A stretch of 64,000 nt of DNA from Charina bottae (taxonomy: Eukaryota > Chordata > Lepidosauria > Squamata > Charinaidae), in contig JALMGJ010000018.1 in NCBI GenBank assembly GCA_023362775.1, positions 1,364,001-1,428,000 of the forward strand, read 5' to 3'. Position 1 is the stretch's first letter, and every line of letters starts with the position of its first letter. Positions 38,101-51,300 of this stretch are shown here, piece by piece. The position numbers and the translations under genes were made by a program. The notes below the pieces were generated by a model. That model worked only from the letters and a program-made list of their open reading frames with translations. It made no database searches and was not told the origin of the DNA.

Positions 38101-41100
38101 TACGTTGGTCCCAGCTCTCTGCAGGTCATTCACTAGGTCCCCCCGTGTGGTTCTGGGATTTTTGCTCACCGTTCTTGTGATCATTTTGACCCCACGGGGT
38201 GAGATCTTGCGTGGAGCCCCAGATCGAGGGAGATTATCAGTGGTCTTGTATGTCTTCCATTTTCTAATTATTGCTCCCACAGTTGATTTCTTCACACCAA
38301 GCTGCTTGCCTATTGCAGATTCAGTCTTCCCAGCCTGGTGCAGGTCTACAATTTTGTTTCTGGTGTCCTTCGACAGCTCTTTGATCTTCACCATAGTGGA
38401 GTTTGGAGTGTGACTGTTTGAGGTTGTGGACAGGTGTCTTTTATACTGATAACAAGTTCAAACAGGTGCCATTAATACAGGTAATGAGTGGAGGACAGAG
38501 GAGCCTCTTAAAGAAGAAGTTACAGGTCTGAGAGAGCCAGAAATCTTGCTTGTTTGTAGGTGACCAAATACTTATTTTCCACCATAATTTGCAAATAAAT
38601 TCTTTCCGAATCAGACAATGTGATCGTCTGGATTTGTTTTCTCATTTTGTCTCTCATAGTTGAGGTCTACCTATGATGTCAATAACAGGCCTCTCTCATC
38701 TTTTTAAGTGGGAGAACTTGCACAATTGGTGGCTGACTAAATACTTTTTTGCCCCACTGTACAAGAGAAATGAAGGCATTAATGTCCTGTATGGTTTTTC
38801 CAAAACATTGAAAGGTAGAGGCAGATTTATTCAGGTAGTCCTCGCTTAACTACCATTAGCGATGGTTCTAACTTACAACAGCACTAAAGCCCGACTTGAG
38901 ACCGGTCCTTGTACTTACGATTGCTGCAGCGTCCCTGCAGTCACATGATGGCGATTCAGGCGCTTGGCAACTGGTTCGCATTTACGGCTGTTGCAGCGTC
39001 CCGCAATCACGTGATCGCCATTTTCAACCTTCTCAGCCAGCTTCCGGCAAGCAAAATCAATGAGGAACTGTGTGATTTATTTAATGACCACGTGGTTTGC
39101 TTAATGGCCATGTGATTTGCTTAATGACCACGGTGATTCACTTAACGACAGCCACAAAAATGGTCATAAAATCAGGTCAGATTTGCTTAACTGCTTCACT
39201 CAGCAACCAAAATTCTGGTCCCAATTGTGGTCGTTAAGCGAGGACTTACCTGTATTGCTCAACTACTTAGAAGTGTCTGATACTCCCTTTTTTCATAGTT
39301 TTATGGGCTAGAGCACTTTTTAAACCGCTTAGTGATCTTGTGGTCTAAAATTTAACTTCAATCTGGGATTTTTGATTCTGGCATAGACTGATTTTGCAGA
39401 AGCTTTTAGATTATGTGCTTCTGCAACACTTCCTTCCCTCTCCTGTCAAAATCCTCTTCAAAAGAACCTCTAAAACATAGCTTTCCAAACTGTCGCGACA
39501 CTTTAGTGTGTCGCAACAAACAGTTTGGTGTGTCGCAACACAACCTGGAAGCGGCGGCAGGGGTGTGCACGGCAGCGGTGCGGTGGTGTGCGCGGCGGCG
39601 GCAGTGGCGTGCCATCAGCGCTTCTGTGTTTTAGCGGAGGCCGCCGCCGTGCACCCCCCCGCACCGCCGCCGTTGGTGTGTCACCAACGGCGGCACTTTG
39701 GAAAGCACTGCTCTAAAACTTAGAAGATTTTGCTCACAATAGTTGTAGTACAGCTAGAATTTTAAAAGAATCACCAGAATGTTTAAAACGTTCTTTTAAA
39801 TTTTTCAGTTCATACGTTTTTCCCATGCTTACGAAACGGAGAGGTGACCCGGATTTCTATAGCTAGGTGGAGAAGCATAATATTGATCCCGATCGCTGCT
39901 AGACCGTCTCTGAGTATTGTATCACTCCCCGCCCAGTCGCTTCTCAGCTGGCCACCCAACCCTTAAGTGGTATATTGGTACTCCTCTCCTTCAGACTCCG
40001 TCCTGTAAGGAACATTTGCCCCTTGTGCAAGGGGCAGCTACCGGCTCCTCAGGCCAGCTCCAAGGTGTGGCTTTTAGACCTGAGATTTTGACCTTAATCA
40101 TTCTTATTATTGCTCCTACGTTGAATTTGCCAAAAATCAGGAAGCATCTGATAGTACTCTTCCAACTAAAATTTTATTAAAAGGCCTAAGCTTTTATGAG
40201 CTGCAGCTCGGTTCGTCAAATATATAGAAATGAAACAAGTTGCAGCCCACAAAAGCTTAGGCCTTTTAACAATATTCATTCATTGGAAAAGGTGCTCATC
40301 CTGATTTTTGTCTACCGCAGAATAACCTGGCTTTCTTTGTACAGTGCCTTTGAATTTGCAAGCAAGTCATGGGCCAGCTCTTCCATTGTGGCTACCTTTA
40401 TAAAGATGAGTGGCCTGACAACTTCCCTTAACTAGGTTTTTAAATCATGATCACTAGTATTGATGTATTGTTTAAATGAAGTTGTTGAAGAGGAATTCAT
40501 TTCAGGGGAGGGTGATGTAGCACTTGCAAATGAGCACACTCCTTGTAATGTAGCATCTGTATATTGAAGATGCTGGATAAAAGGCAGTATTATGCCCACA
40601 GTATATTCCACTCCCAATTTTATGGAGGTCTATTTTTCCTAGAATTTGTTAGGAATTCTCTGTCAAATTGTACCAGGAACAGGTATTTGATCATAATCAT
40701 TAAATCTGCTAGTGGAATTTACTCATGTAGCCAAGGAAGCAAGATTGTCTTGAGTTCTGTGCACTGTGACTTCAATAGTTCTGTAGCTTTAGACTTCATT
40801 ATATTTGTAGCATACCCTTTTTTCAAAGTGGCATACATGGTGTTAACTCAGTTTGCATTTTATTTATTTATTTATTTTCTATCCTGCCTTTATTATTTTC
40901 ATAAATAACTCAAGGCAGCAAACATACCTAATACTCCCTCCTCCCCACAACAACAACCCTGTGAGGTGAGTTGGGCTGAGAGAGAGTGACTGGCCCAAGG
41001 TCACCCAGCCGGCTTTCGTGCCTAAGGCGGGACTAGAACTCTCAGTCTCCTGGTTTGCCATTGGCTCCTTCCTAGGGCTGAGAGACAGGGACTGGCCCAA

Positions 41101-42331
41101 AGTCACCCAGCCGGCTTTCATGCCTGAGGCGGGACTAGAACTCAGTCTCCTGATTTGCCATTGGCTCCTTCCTAGGGTTGAGAGAGAGGTACTGGCCCAA
41201 GGTCACCCAGCCAGCTTTCATGCCTAAGGCGGGACTAGAATTCCCAGTCTCTTGGTTTGCCATTGGCTCCTTCCTAGGGCTGAGAGACGGGGACTGGCCC
41301 AAGGTCACCCAGCCGGCTTTCATGCCTAAGGCGGGACTAGAACTCTCAGCCTCCTGGTTTGCCATTGGCTCCTTCCTAGGGCTGAGAGACAGGGACTGGC
41401 CCAAAGTCACCCAGCCGGCTTTCATGCCTGAGGCGGGACTAGAACTCAGTCTCCTGATTTGCCATTGGCTCCTTCCTAGGGCTGAGAGACAGGGACTGGC
41501 CCAAGGCCACCTGGCCGGCTTTCATGCCTGAGGCGGGACTAGAACTCAGTCTCCTGATTTGCCATTGGCTCCTTCCTAGGGCTGAGAGACAGGGACTGGC
41601 CCAAGGCCACCTGGCCGGCTTTCATGCCTGAGGCGGGACTAGAACTCAGTCTCCTGATTTGCCATTGGCTCCTTCCTAGGGCTGAGAGTGAGTGACTGGC
41701 CCAAGGTCACCCAGCCGGCTTTCATGCCTGAGGCGGGACTAGAACACTCAGTCTCCTGGTTTCTAGCCCATTGCCTTAACCACTAGACCAAACTGGCTCT
41801 TTTGCTATATTTGCTATAGTGTAGAGTAGACTGAGATTAATCCTGATCTGGATAAGTTTTTTATCCTGCTCTTCACCCCTTAAACAGTTTCCAGAGTATC
41901 TTACAACCATCAGTAAGTCAATCCTTATCTCTAAATTTAAAATACATGACACAAAAGAAGTGATGGAGAGGAGGAAAACAGTTATATGCTGAAGCCCTGC
42001 ATTACCAGCAGGAGGCATATAAGAAAAAGATTCACATGCATACCTCCAGCCCTCCTGTTTTCCCCAATTCCTTTGCCAACTGATATTCAGCTATTTCTAG
42101 TTCCAGTTGATCACCAAAGAGGACCTTGCTCCTCTTTGTTTTTCCTACTTTCTGCAAAATTAGGCTCTCTGGGCAGAGAGGCTTGTTGAATCACCAAAAG
42201 ATGGTTTTGGGCCAGTTTTCCACCAATGTTGGACTTTGCTTTTATTGGTTGAAGACTAGCAATAATAAAACTTTATCAAATATTACATTCTCAGCAAGAA
42301 AATTTCCTCTTTCTGCCTCCCTCCCTATGGG

Positions 42332-42379
<48 letters not shown>

Positions 42380-45300
42380 GCCTTTTAAATGTATGCTACT
42401 CATCTATTTGCCACAGGAATTTTTTTTTCATATTTGCCTGCTGAGGAGGAGATTCAAAAATTAAAGCATTATTTTCTTCTACCTTGGATGTACAAGGCAG
42501 TATCTAGGGCCATGTTTGTAGAGGGCAGATATGTGTAATCCTTCCACCTTTACAAAGGGTGAGGAAAGATTCTTCTGAATACAATCTCTGAGCAGAGGAA
42601 AAGAGGACAGGCATCTACTACAGGATGACAGTCCTCTGCCATTTATGGTTGAATGGACCAAGTATATAGAATGAACAGTGCCAAACCGTAAATTATATAG
42701 GTGCAATTCCCCTGTTGTCTTTCTGATTTTAGACAAATTGTCATAGGTCTGCATAATTCTTCCTTTTCATGAGCTTGAGTCTTACACAGTCGCTTATATA
42801 GAGCATGGGATTTGGGTTGTTGTAAACAAACATCTGGAAAGAACTGTTGTTTCCCCAAAATAGTGGAGATGATATTTCATAGCAGTGATAGAAGAAGTTT
42901 TTCTCTTGTGCCAAATATATCTCCCCTTTTTTCCTTCTTTAGGAGATGAAGGAGAGAATAAATCTGCAGCTGTGCCAATGGAAGAGGAGGAAGATGATGA
43001 CGATCCTGAGAATAGGTATGATTCCATCCGTAAGGACTTTAAAAAGATTATAACACACCCTAGGCGTGGGCGCAAGCCAGAGCAACGGAACAGCAAGCAG
43101 GTTGTAAAAACCAGAAGTGCCTGCCTTGTAAAGACTCGCTCACAGGCTTCCCGCAAGCTTGAACGAGAGGCCAGAAAACAAATCCCCAAAGCCAGAAATG
43201 CAAAGAAAATAAGAAAATAAGATTTAAGTGTTAACTCACACACCTTGCATAGGGTGTGTTATAAATGCACTGCAGCACTGTCCGTTTTAAGTTTCCATGT
43301 ATAATGTGGATTTTGTGTAAATTGTAATTGAAGTCACACTTCTCTTTAAAAAAAATTGATAATTACAACTCCCCACAGGAATGGGAGATGAGCAGTTATT
43401 CAATATTGATAGCATTTTGACGGCTCTTGAATGCCTTTTCAGCTGGAGTATAAATTAGCTCTTAGAAAAACTTGATCAAAAACAGCCAGAAGCAGGACAT
43501 GCTTTTGGAGAAATCTGTTTCCTAGTATCCTGAATTACAAACTACTATAATTTCAAAACTGAATACTTGGTAGTAGTAATATGATGACTTGAATTTGTGC
43601 CTGCTTCAGTCATTTGAATTTTTATTGGCATTGTTTAGACTACAGTCGCATGTTAAATTGGACATGTGCATAAATGTATATTTGTTAACATTTAATGTTA
43701 AAATATCACTGTAGTTAAGGATTTAGTTTTGTAGGCCTTATAAACTTCATAATACATGAATTCTGTAACTGATGTAAACCAGAAAAGAGTAAAATAGAAG
43801 GGATTTTTAAATTAACAACAGGCTTATCCTTAGTGACTTAACAGGGCATGAAGCCTCAATGAACACAGGGGAATTTAAACTGATATGCAGAGGATTACAC
43901 TGTTACAGAATTGACAAAATGCATATTGTTAAGTAATCTATGCCTAATGTTGGTTACCAAGCAGTTTCTTTTGTGGGAACTGTTTCACAAACTTAATAGA
44001 ATATTTTGGGAATGATAAATGTGCATTTGGCTTTGTGGGGCTTAGAATTGTTTGTTACTAAGTGGACTGGTTTTTACCTACATAACTAGAGAAAACAAAA
44101 CATATTTTTTTGTACCTGAAGTGAATTTTAACACAACTTGTTCTCCAGTGTGGACCTGGGTACAGATAAAATGCTGCTATTCTAGGTATTACCTGCTTTT
44201 CACATACAATGTTTAAGAAAAATGTTTAAATTGAACTTTAATATTTGTTTAGGGAATGGTGAGGAAATTGTTCAAAAATGTTGTTAAGACTTTCAAAGAG
44301 TCAAAGTAGAGTTTATTATTTCATTATTAAGTTTTAAAAATGAATTTCTACTAGATAAAATTAGAAAATCATTAGGAGTTTTGCTGGTTTTTTAAAAAAA
44401 ATTCTCAGTACTTAGTAGATAAATCTTAAATCATATTTTAATCGTAAAGAATAATTTTATTCATAAAAATCCTGGAATTGCTTTAATAGGGGAAAAACCC
44501 TGAATACTGTATAATCCAGGAAAAAAAATGATCTACCTCTCTTAGATGGAGTTGGTGTTCATAGCCAAGTAATCTTAACCAATATGTATGTTGGTTAACA
44601 TGTATTGAAATGCTTCGTTTTGCTTCAGAATCAGGAAACTGCAATTAAGTAGCTGGTTCAATGTTAGAAGGGTCCAAAGGGTTGTGCAGAAAGACCACTG
44701 GGCACGGAGACCCCCCTCCGCCCTGTTGTGGTGCCTTCAGTCCCACACTCTGAAGGGCAGCTCCTGTGGCACCAAAACTGCAGGTGGGGGGATCATCCCT
44801 TCTCCCATTTGCAAGCTGAACTGCATTTTGCCTGCGCATGGGACTGTGGCAAACACCTGCCGGTGGGAGTTGCAGCACTGTGATCTCTCAATCCAAACTT
44901 TCAAGTAAATGTGCTTCGGCTGGCAATGTAGCTGTTGCTTGCTTCTGCTTTTTTTATGGATGAAACACTTCTGCCAGGCCAAAGAAAGATGTCAGAGATC
45001 TGTAGTATTGTTACAGCTTAGACAGTTGTATTTACAACTTTCTTTTTCTGAAGAAACTATTTTAACATGCCTCTTGTTAAAAATGTTAAAATCATCTTTG
45101 CCACTTTGCAATATTTTAGTGAGTCTTAATATAACAGACAGTGCTGTATTTCATTGTGGTGTGTATTTGTTTATTATTGGTTTGTCTGAACTTTTAAATA
45201 GTGCTGTTTTAATATGTTTGGAGTTATTTTTGTTCATTAAGAGATTCATAGTGTATTCATGCACAATGCCTTTGAAGTATTTGATGGATGCAATAAATTT

Positions 45301-48300
45301 TTGTAAAACATGTTTCTCGTCCAAGCATTTAATTCAAGAAATATAAAACACATTTTTTTCTACTAAGATATAATAGGAAACAATTTCTCTAGCTATTGTC
45401 ATTCATATTGAAAATTTGTCCACATAATACTCAGCTTACCATTCTTGTGAAGGTCTCAAGTTTTAACGCTATTTAGTCATGTTATACCAACTAAAATTAA
45501 TTAGAGTATGTAATGTTTTTTGGTGTAATTCACTTTCATACTCTACTTAGAGTATGTCAAAGATGTAATTGTAAACATGCTCCTCGATTGTAGTTGTAGT
45601 TGGTAAGACATCTCAGAAAACATGTGCTTGCATCTGGGACTCTTTACCTGTGACCCTCTGCATGATTCATGCACATGCCCTTGCAAATTGCTTAGCACTC
45701 ACCTCCCCTTGATATAAACTGTGGAGTCATCCAGTTGTGGGTATGTCATATTCAGAGCCGATATCAAAAATTGCCTGTGGAAAAAATAGAAGCTACACGT
45801 GTGGGTGTGTAAATGTATGTGCAATTAGTCTTGCAGTTGAAACCACTAGATCAGGACACTGTAGAATTGGAAAGGGGTAAAAAATCATCCTCACCTAGGA
45901 ACTGTAAATTGAATGAACCTTTGGAGATGTCACCAACAATTTTATTGGCGAAAAATAAGGCAGCGTTAGCATCTGATAATGGGGTCTGCAGATGACTACC
46001 AACTTGGCTTATAGAACAGTGAGTTTAAGATAGTTGGATCCAGAGAATGTCAGCAGAATTTTAGCTCTATGGAAAATCAAATTTATTAGTTGTGACTAAT
46101 GTCCTTTGGATCCAATTCATAATGTTGCTTTTTAAAGGCTAGTTTTAAGGTAGTTTTAAGATAGCACTATTTTGTGGTGAGCATATGCTTCACATTCTTT
46201 GTGTCACAGTATGAGAAGGCTGGATGATGAACCCTAGTAATACACTAGTCAATAGGATTTGTTTGTGTTCGTTAAATAGAGATTTAATGAACAGAGAGTT
46301 CAGCTTCTCTGAAACTCATTCCCATGGCTGCATTTCCTTCCCTAATCAGCTAGCATTTTTTGAATGTGATTATGTCTTTACAGAAGTCAAAATAGACTTT
46401 ATCTGAAAAAACAAAACATTTATTATCAGTTATGACTTAGAATGCGTATCTCCTTTTTGAAGTCCAGCTAATAATATTACATGTTTTGAAACCTAAGCAT
46501 AATTTGTAGATGGTTTGCTTCGTTGTCCCACTTAATAAAGTTAGGTATGGAAGATGTATGTCAACACTAAATACAACAATATAATCAGAAATTGAAACAC
46601 ATTTAGTTAAAATGTTACAGAAAAAAACAGCTTTTATCTACACTTCTGTTTTTCTTTGGCTTTGCTTTCCATAGAAACCAAGGTCAAAGCCCATTGCAGG
46701 ATTCCATAAACTTTGGATCAGGTCTACAAAAAAAAATCATCTGTGAATGAATGTTTATGAACAGATTTAAATTTTGAGGGAAAAAAGTCGATATTCATGG
46801 GAAACCTATTTAATGCCAAGTGATCATTTCTAACCAGTATTATTATTCTTCATCCTAGCGTTTATCCCGCTTTTTTGCAGGATCCGCTTTTTTCCGGATC
46901 AACCGGAAGTTGGTAATTGGTTGATCCGTTTAGTTGCGACGGGGGCTAACCGACCGGCTTGTCGCTAGAGCCTGACGCCGGAAGCTAGGGTTAGCTGACG
47001 GGAGCTCACCCCGTCACGCTGCATCCGCACACGGGCTTCGAACCGCCGGCCTTAAGATCTTCCCGTCTCAACGTCTTAGCGCCTTAGGCTCAGTATTGTT
47101 CTTCATAAAACTTAACATGCTGATTAATGTACCTGCACATCTCGTGACCTGGCTGAGGAAAATTTATGAGTTATTCATGGTAGACCAGCAGGCTCAGCCT
47201 GCTAATTTGGACAGCAAAAATAGGCAATGAGCAAAAACATACTTTTATAGGTCTTGGTGACCTTTGAATCACAACATATGACAAAGTTTATGCAAGTAAC
47301 CCTTCCACTCGAAGCTCTCCTTGTCGTAACACCTTTGGTTTCTTGCTAGCGGAGTTTCTCCAGATATGTCTTGCTGCTGTTTTGTTTTGCTGACAAGTTT
47401 AATTCATTGGTTTGGGGCAAAAATCCAAATAGTTTTGATACAGCATTGGACAAAACAAAGATTGTAATTAAATAGTTAAATTTTCTTTTTTGTTAAATTT
47501 ATCCTAACCCATTCAATTTCATTGAAAAAAAAGTGCTCCCTGAAGATTTATATTAGATTGGCATTTTCCTTGTTTTTGGTTTTATTAAGGGGAACCAATA
47601 CAATGGCACATACCAATCTTGCTCTTTGGATCTGTTTTAGTCCAGAAATACCTGTGTGTCAGACTGAAAAAGTGTGATGAAACTTGAGGAAAGTCCAAGG
47701 GAAATTTCCAAAGCAGTCTGCATGTTGGGGGCATTCTGTGCGAAAACCAATGCATAAACATCTGACTGCATGTTTGAAATTGTGGGTGCACATAAACATT
47801 TCAGGGATTAGTGAAAACTGCTTATAGTTTTATTCAATAGGCTTTTGAGAGACACCTGTTTTTCTTATCTCTGGTTATTAATTACATGACTATCTGGAAA
47901 ACAGTCAGCTGAGATTCTTTGAAAACTATGGACAAACCCTATCAGTTTGCACTAATTTCTTCATTTTTGAAGCATGAGAACTAGCTATTGTGCTGAATGT
48001 GGGCCAGGAGGCTGAAGAACATCATTATTTATTATTATTTTTATTAACCTCGGGATGAGATGGACTGCTTCTATTCAAAATTGTACCAGTTAGACCAATC
48101 CGCACAATCTTAGGCCCAAGTATGGTTGCCTTCAATTGAAGGCTTTTGCAATTGGTCTTTTCTGTATCCTCTGGTACCTTCCCACTATAAGGAGAGGAGA
48201 AAGTCTGCCTTTATCATCATTGTGTTACTGCTGGCTCTGTTGAACTGCCTGGCTTGCCTTGTTATGAGGGGGAAAGTGACATCCCTTTCCAAAAGTTCCA

Positions 48301-51300
48301 CCGGTATTTGTCCATTCTGCTTTCTGTACTATGATTTTTTTTAAAAAGAAAGAAGTAACTTGGCAGTAAACAAGAACTCTTAAGCCAGGAAAGCCAGTGC
48401 TTAGGATGAGTATATGAGCCTCCTTTAGGCAGTGTTGATGGGCCACTAATTGTCTGTCCATTATGTGTTGTACTGCAAAATATGACTGTATTTAATCTCC
48501 CTTCAAGTTCCTAGCCATATGGCTTCAAGGTCTGTTATCTTGGGCAGTCCTAAAGCAATAGCACCTGAAAACTGGCTTTTAAACTTTCTCTTTAACATTA
48601 TATCTCATATTGGTTGACTGACAGGGATCCTAATATTCAGCTAAAAATTGCTGCGCTATAAAGATTGGAAGTATGATACTGAAGGGAGCAGAAAATGAAA
48701 GTTAACACTATAGTGGAATTACAACAGCCACAGAAACTGCAGCAATTGATAGTCAATTGATAGAATTTGCAAATGTTTATTGCTATTGTTCATAACAACC
48801 CATTCTTCCACAAGCAGGTTGATACTGTACACCAAATTCCATTTCCAATGGCCATCCATTAATCTTGCTCAATTTTTAAAAAATGCTTGATCTAATTAAT
48901 ATAGTTGTACAATTACATTTGTCATTTATTGGTTGTTATTGGTGAACCAATGGAATACACCTTTTTTGTTTTACTTCAAAGAATTGCCAAGAAAATGCTT
49001 TTAGAAGAAATCAAAGCCAATCTTTCCTCAGAGGAGGATGCTTCTTCTGATGAAGAATCCAACGATGGGAAGAAAAAGAAAGGAAGGCGAACAAAAAATA
49101 TAAACGACAATGGTAAGCACCTAGTAGAGAAACAAATATGTATAACGCATTTTCATATCAAAGTGTGTTGTAACAGTTTCCTCAATAGCATACTGTTTGC
49201 TGCTAAATATATACACTAGCTAACCATTAAGTGGCAAATGATGGTGAATCAGTTACTAGGTTAATTACAAGGTGGGCTGGCTGCTAGCTTGGCTGGCCTC
49301 GAAAAAAGCTTGGGTGAATTCATAGAAGTCATGGGAGTCAGTGGCTCTTGGCCTTGATGGCCGTGGGACTGCCTCTGCAGGCCATCTGGCTGGGAACTCG
49401 TGGGCTTCTTTGTGCAGTTGGTTGGCCCCTGGGAGAAGCGACTGCTGGACTAGATGGGGCAGCATCCTGATGTTCTTAACATGCCACTTAAACCTTGGGC
49501 TGAGGATTTTGATTTATCTGCTAAAATTAAGTCATAGGTGGGCAATCTTTGGATTCCACGATGCCCCTCAGCACCTTTTTTCTAGTTCTTAAGAGTGCCC
49601 CTCCCTGAGTGGATGGAGCCAAAATGTTCAGCTGGTTTGAAAGGTGGTTGAAGAGGGGTGACTAAAAAGTCTATTTTAAGACTTAAGTGTAACTTGCTTG
49701 CTTCTTTATTTATTTATTTAATTTTTAATTTACTTAATATTTAATAATATTGTTAATATTTTAACAACATTAGTAAAATAATTCATTTTGTTGAATGCTT
49801 ATTTTATTATGCCTGCTATAATGCATAGTTCATTGTTATACTGACATAACTCTGTGATACTGATATAAACTAGAAAAATATTTTGTGCATAGAAGTCTTC
49901 TTTTTTGGTGATTTTTTTTTCTGCAACAGGAGAGAATGAACAAGAAGATGACTTTGACTCAGATTCAGATGCTGAAGAGGCCAAGAAACCTAGATACAGG
50001 CACCGTTTGTTAAGACACAAATTAACAATGAGTGATGGAGAGTCCGAGGAAGAGAAAAAGGGAAAATCTAAAGAGGCAAAAGAAGTTAAACGCAGAAATA
50101 GAAGGAAAGGTACAAAGTCTGTTTGTATCCCTGCATGTGTATGAGCCCTGATAGCTTACCTATTTTATTATGCATTTATTGTTAATGATGCATAGTGAAA
50201 TCCCCCTCACTTCTCCACAGCTGCTTTAAATGTGGCCCAAGGGGTTTGATATCTCTAGAAACATTTCTTTAATCACTAAATCTTATCCTTGTTTTCCTGT
50301 TTCATTTGTTAAAAAAAAACCACTTATGTGGGGTGGATAGCTTACAGGTAGTCCTCGCTTAACAACCATTTGTTCAGCGACCGTTTGAAGTTATAATGGC
50401 ACTGAACAAATAGCAGTTACGACCGGTCCTCAAAGTTACGGCCGTTGCACCACCCCCACGGTCGCGTGATAAAAATGTGGGCTCTTGGCATCCTGCCCGG
50501 ATTTACGACTGCAGAGTGCGCTTCAGCTCCCCCCACCCCGCCTATCTCCCTCCATCTCTCTCCTTTTGGCCATCCTGCGCTCCACCACCCCTGCCGCCCC
50601 AGCTGACCTTTGCCATCTGCTTCCTCCCGTTGCTGACGAGGCGTGCCTGGCCTCCTCAGCAGTGGGAGGAAGAAGATGGCAAAGGTCAGCTGGGGGCGGC
50701 AGGGGTAAGCGGTGGCGGCAGATGGCAATGATGGGGAGATAGGCAGGGTGGGGGGAGTTGAGTGAGTGCGGCAGGGCAGGAGAAGTGTGAGGTCCTCACC
50801 TAATGACTGCAACCGGGACTACTGGGACTGCCATCGCTAAGTGGCGTGGTCACTTGATGTTTCGCTGAACGACTACATCGCTTAGCAAAAGAAATTCTGG
50901 TGCCAATTAAACAAGGACTACCTGTGCGTTGAACTCAAAACCAGAAGTGTACAACTAACTTGTGCACCTTTCTCTAATCAGAAGTAGGGACAGGTCAATT
51001 TTATTTCTGGCCTGCTGTCATAGTTACATAAATCACCAGCAGGTGATTTTATATCTCAGAAGAGGCTGGTATGCAAGATAAAATGATTTGTGATTTCGGA
51101 ACTTACTGCCCTCCTGTCATCTTACCAAATTAACTTTTGTCAAATCTTACAAATGTGTTTGAAGAATAGCCACCTTGGATTCTTATTTCATGTGCTTAAG
51201 CCAAGCAGATGATCCCCAAGAGGGAGAATGGTCTCGAAGACCCCAGCGTCCAAGGCACCTAGAATGTATTCCTTGATGGGCTCAGGGAATTCTGATAAGC

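Noticed and set aside
37745..38413. 222-residue plus-strand frame
   Set aside because: Antisense shadow of the Tc1 transposase.
40981..41760. Regular array of about 100-bp repeats that might be taken for a CRISPR or satellite
   Set aside because: Units have no spacer structure, contain pol III B boxes and are bounded by SINE head and tail.
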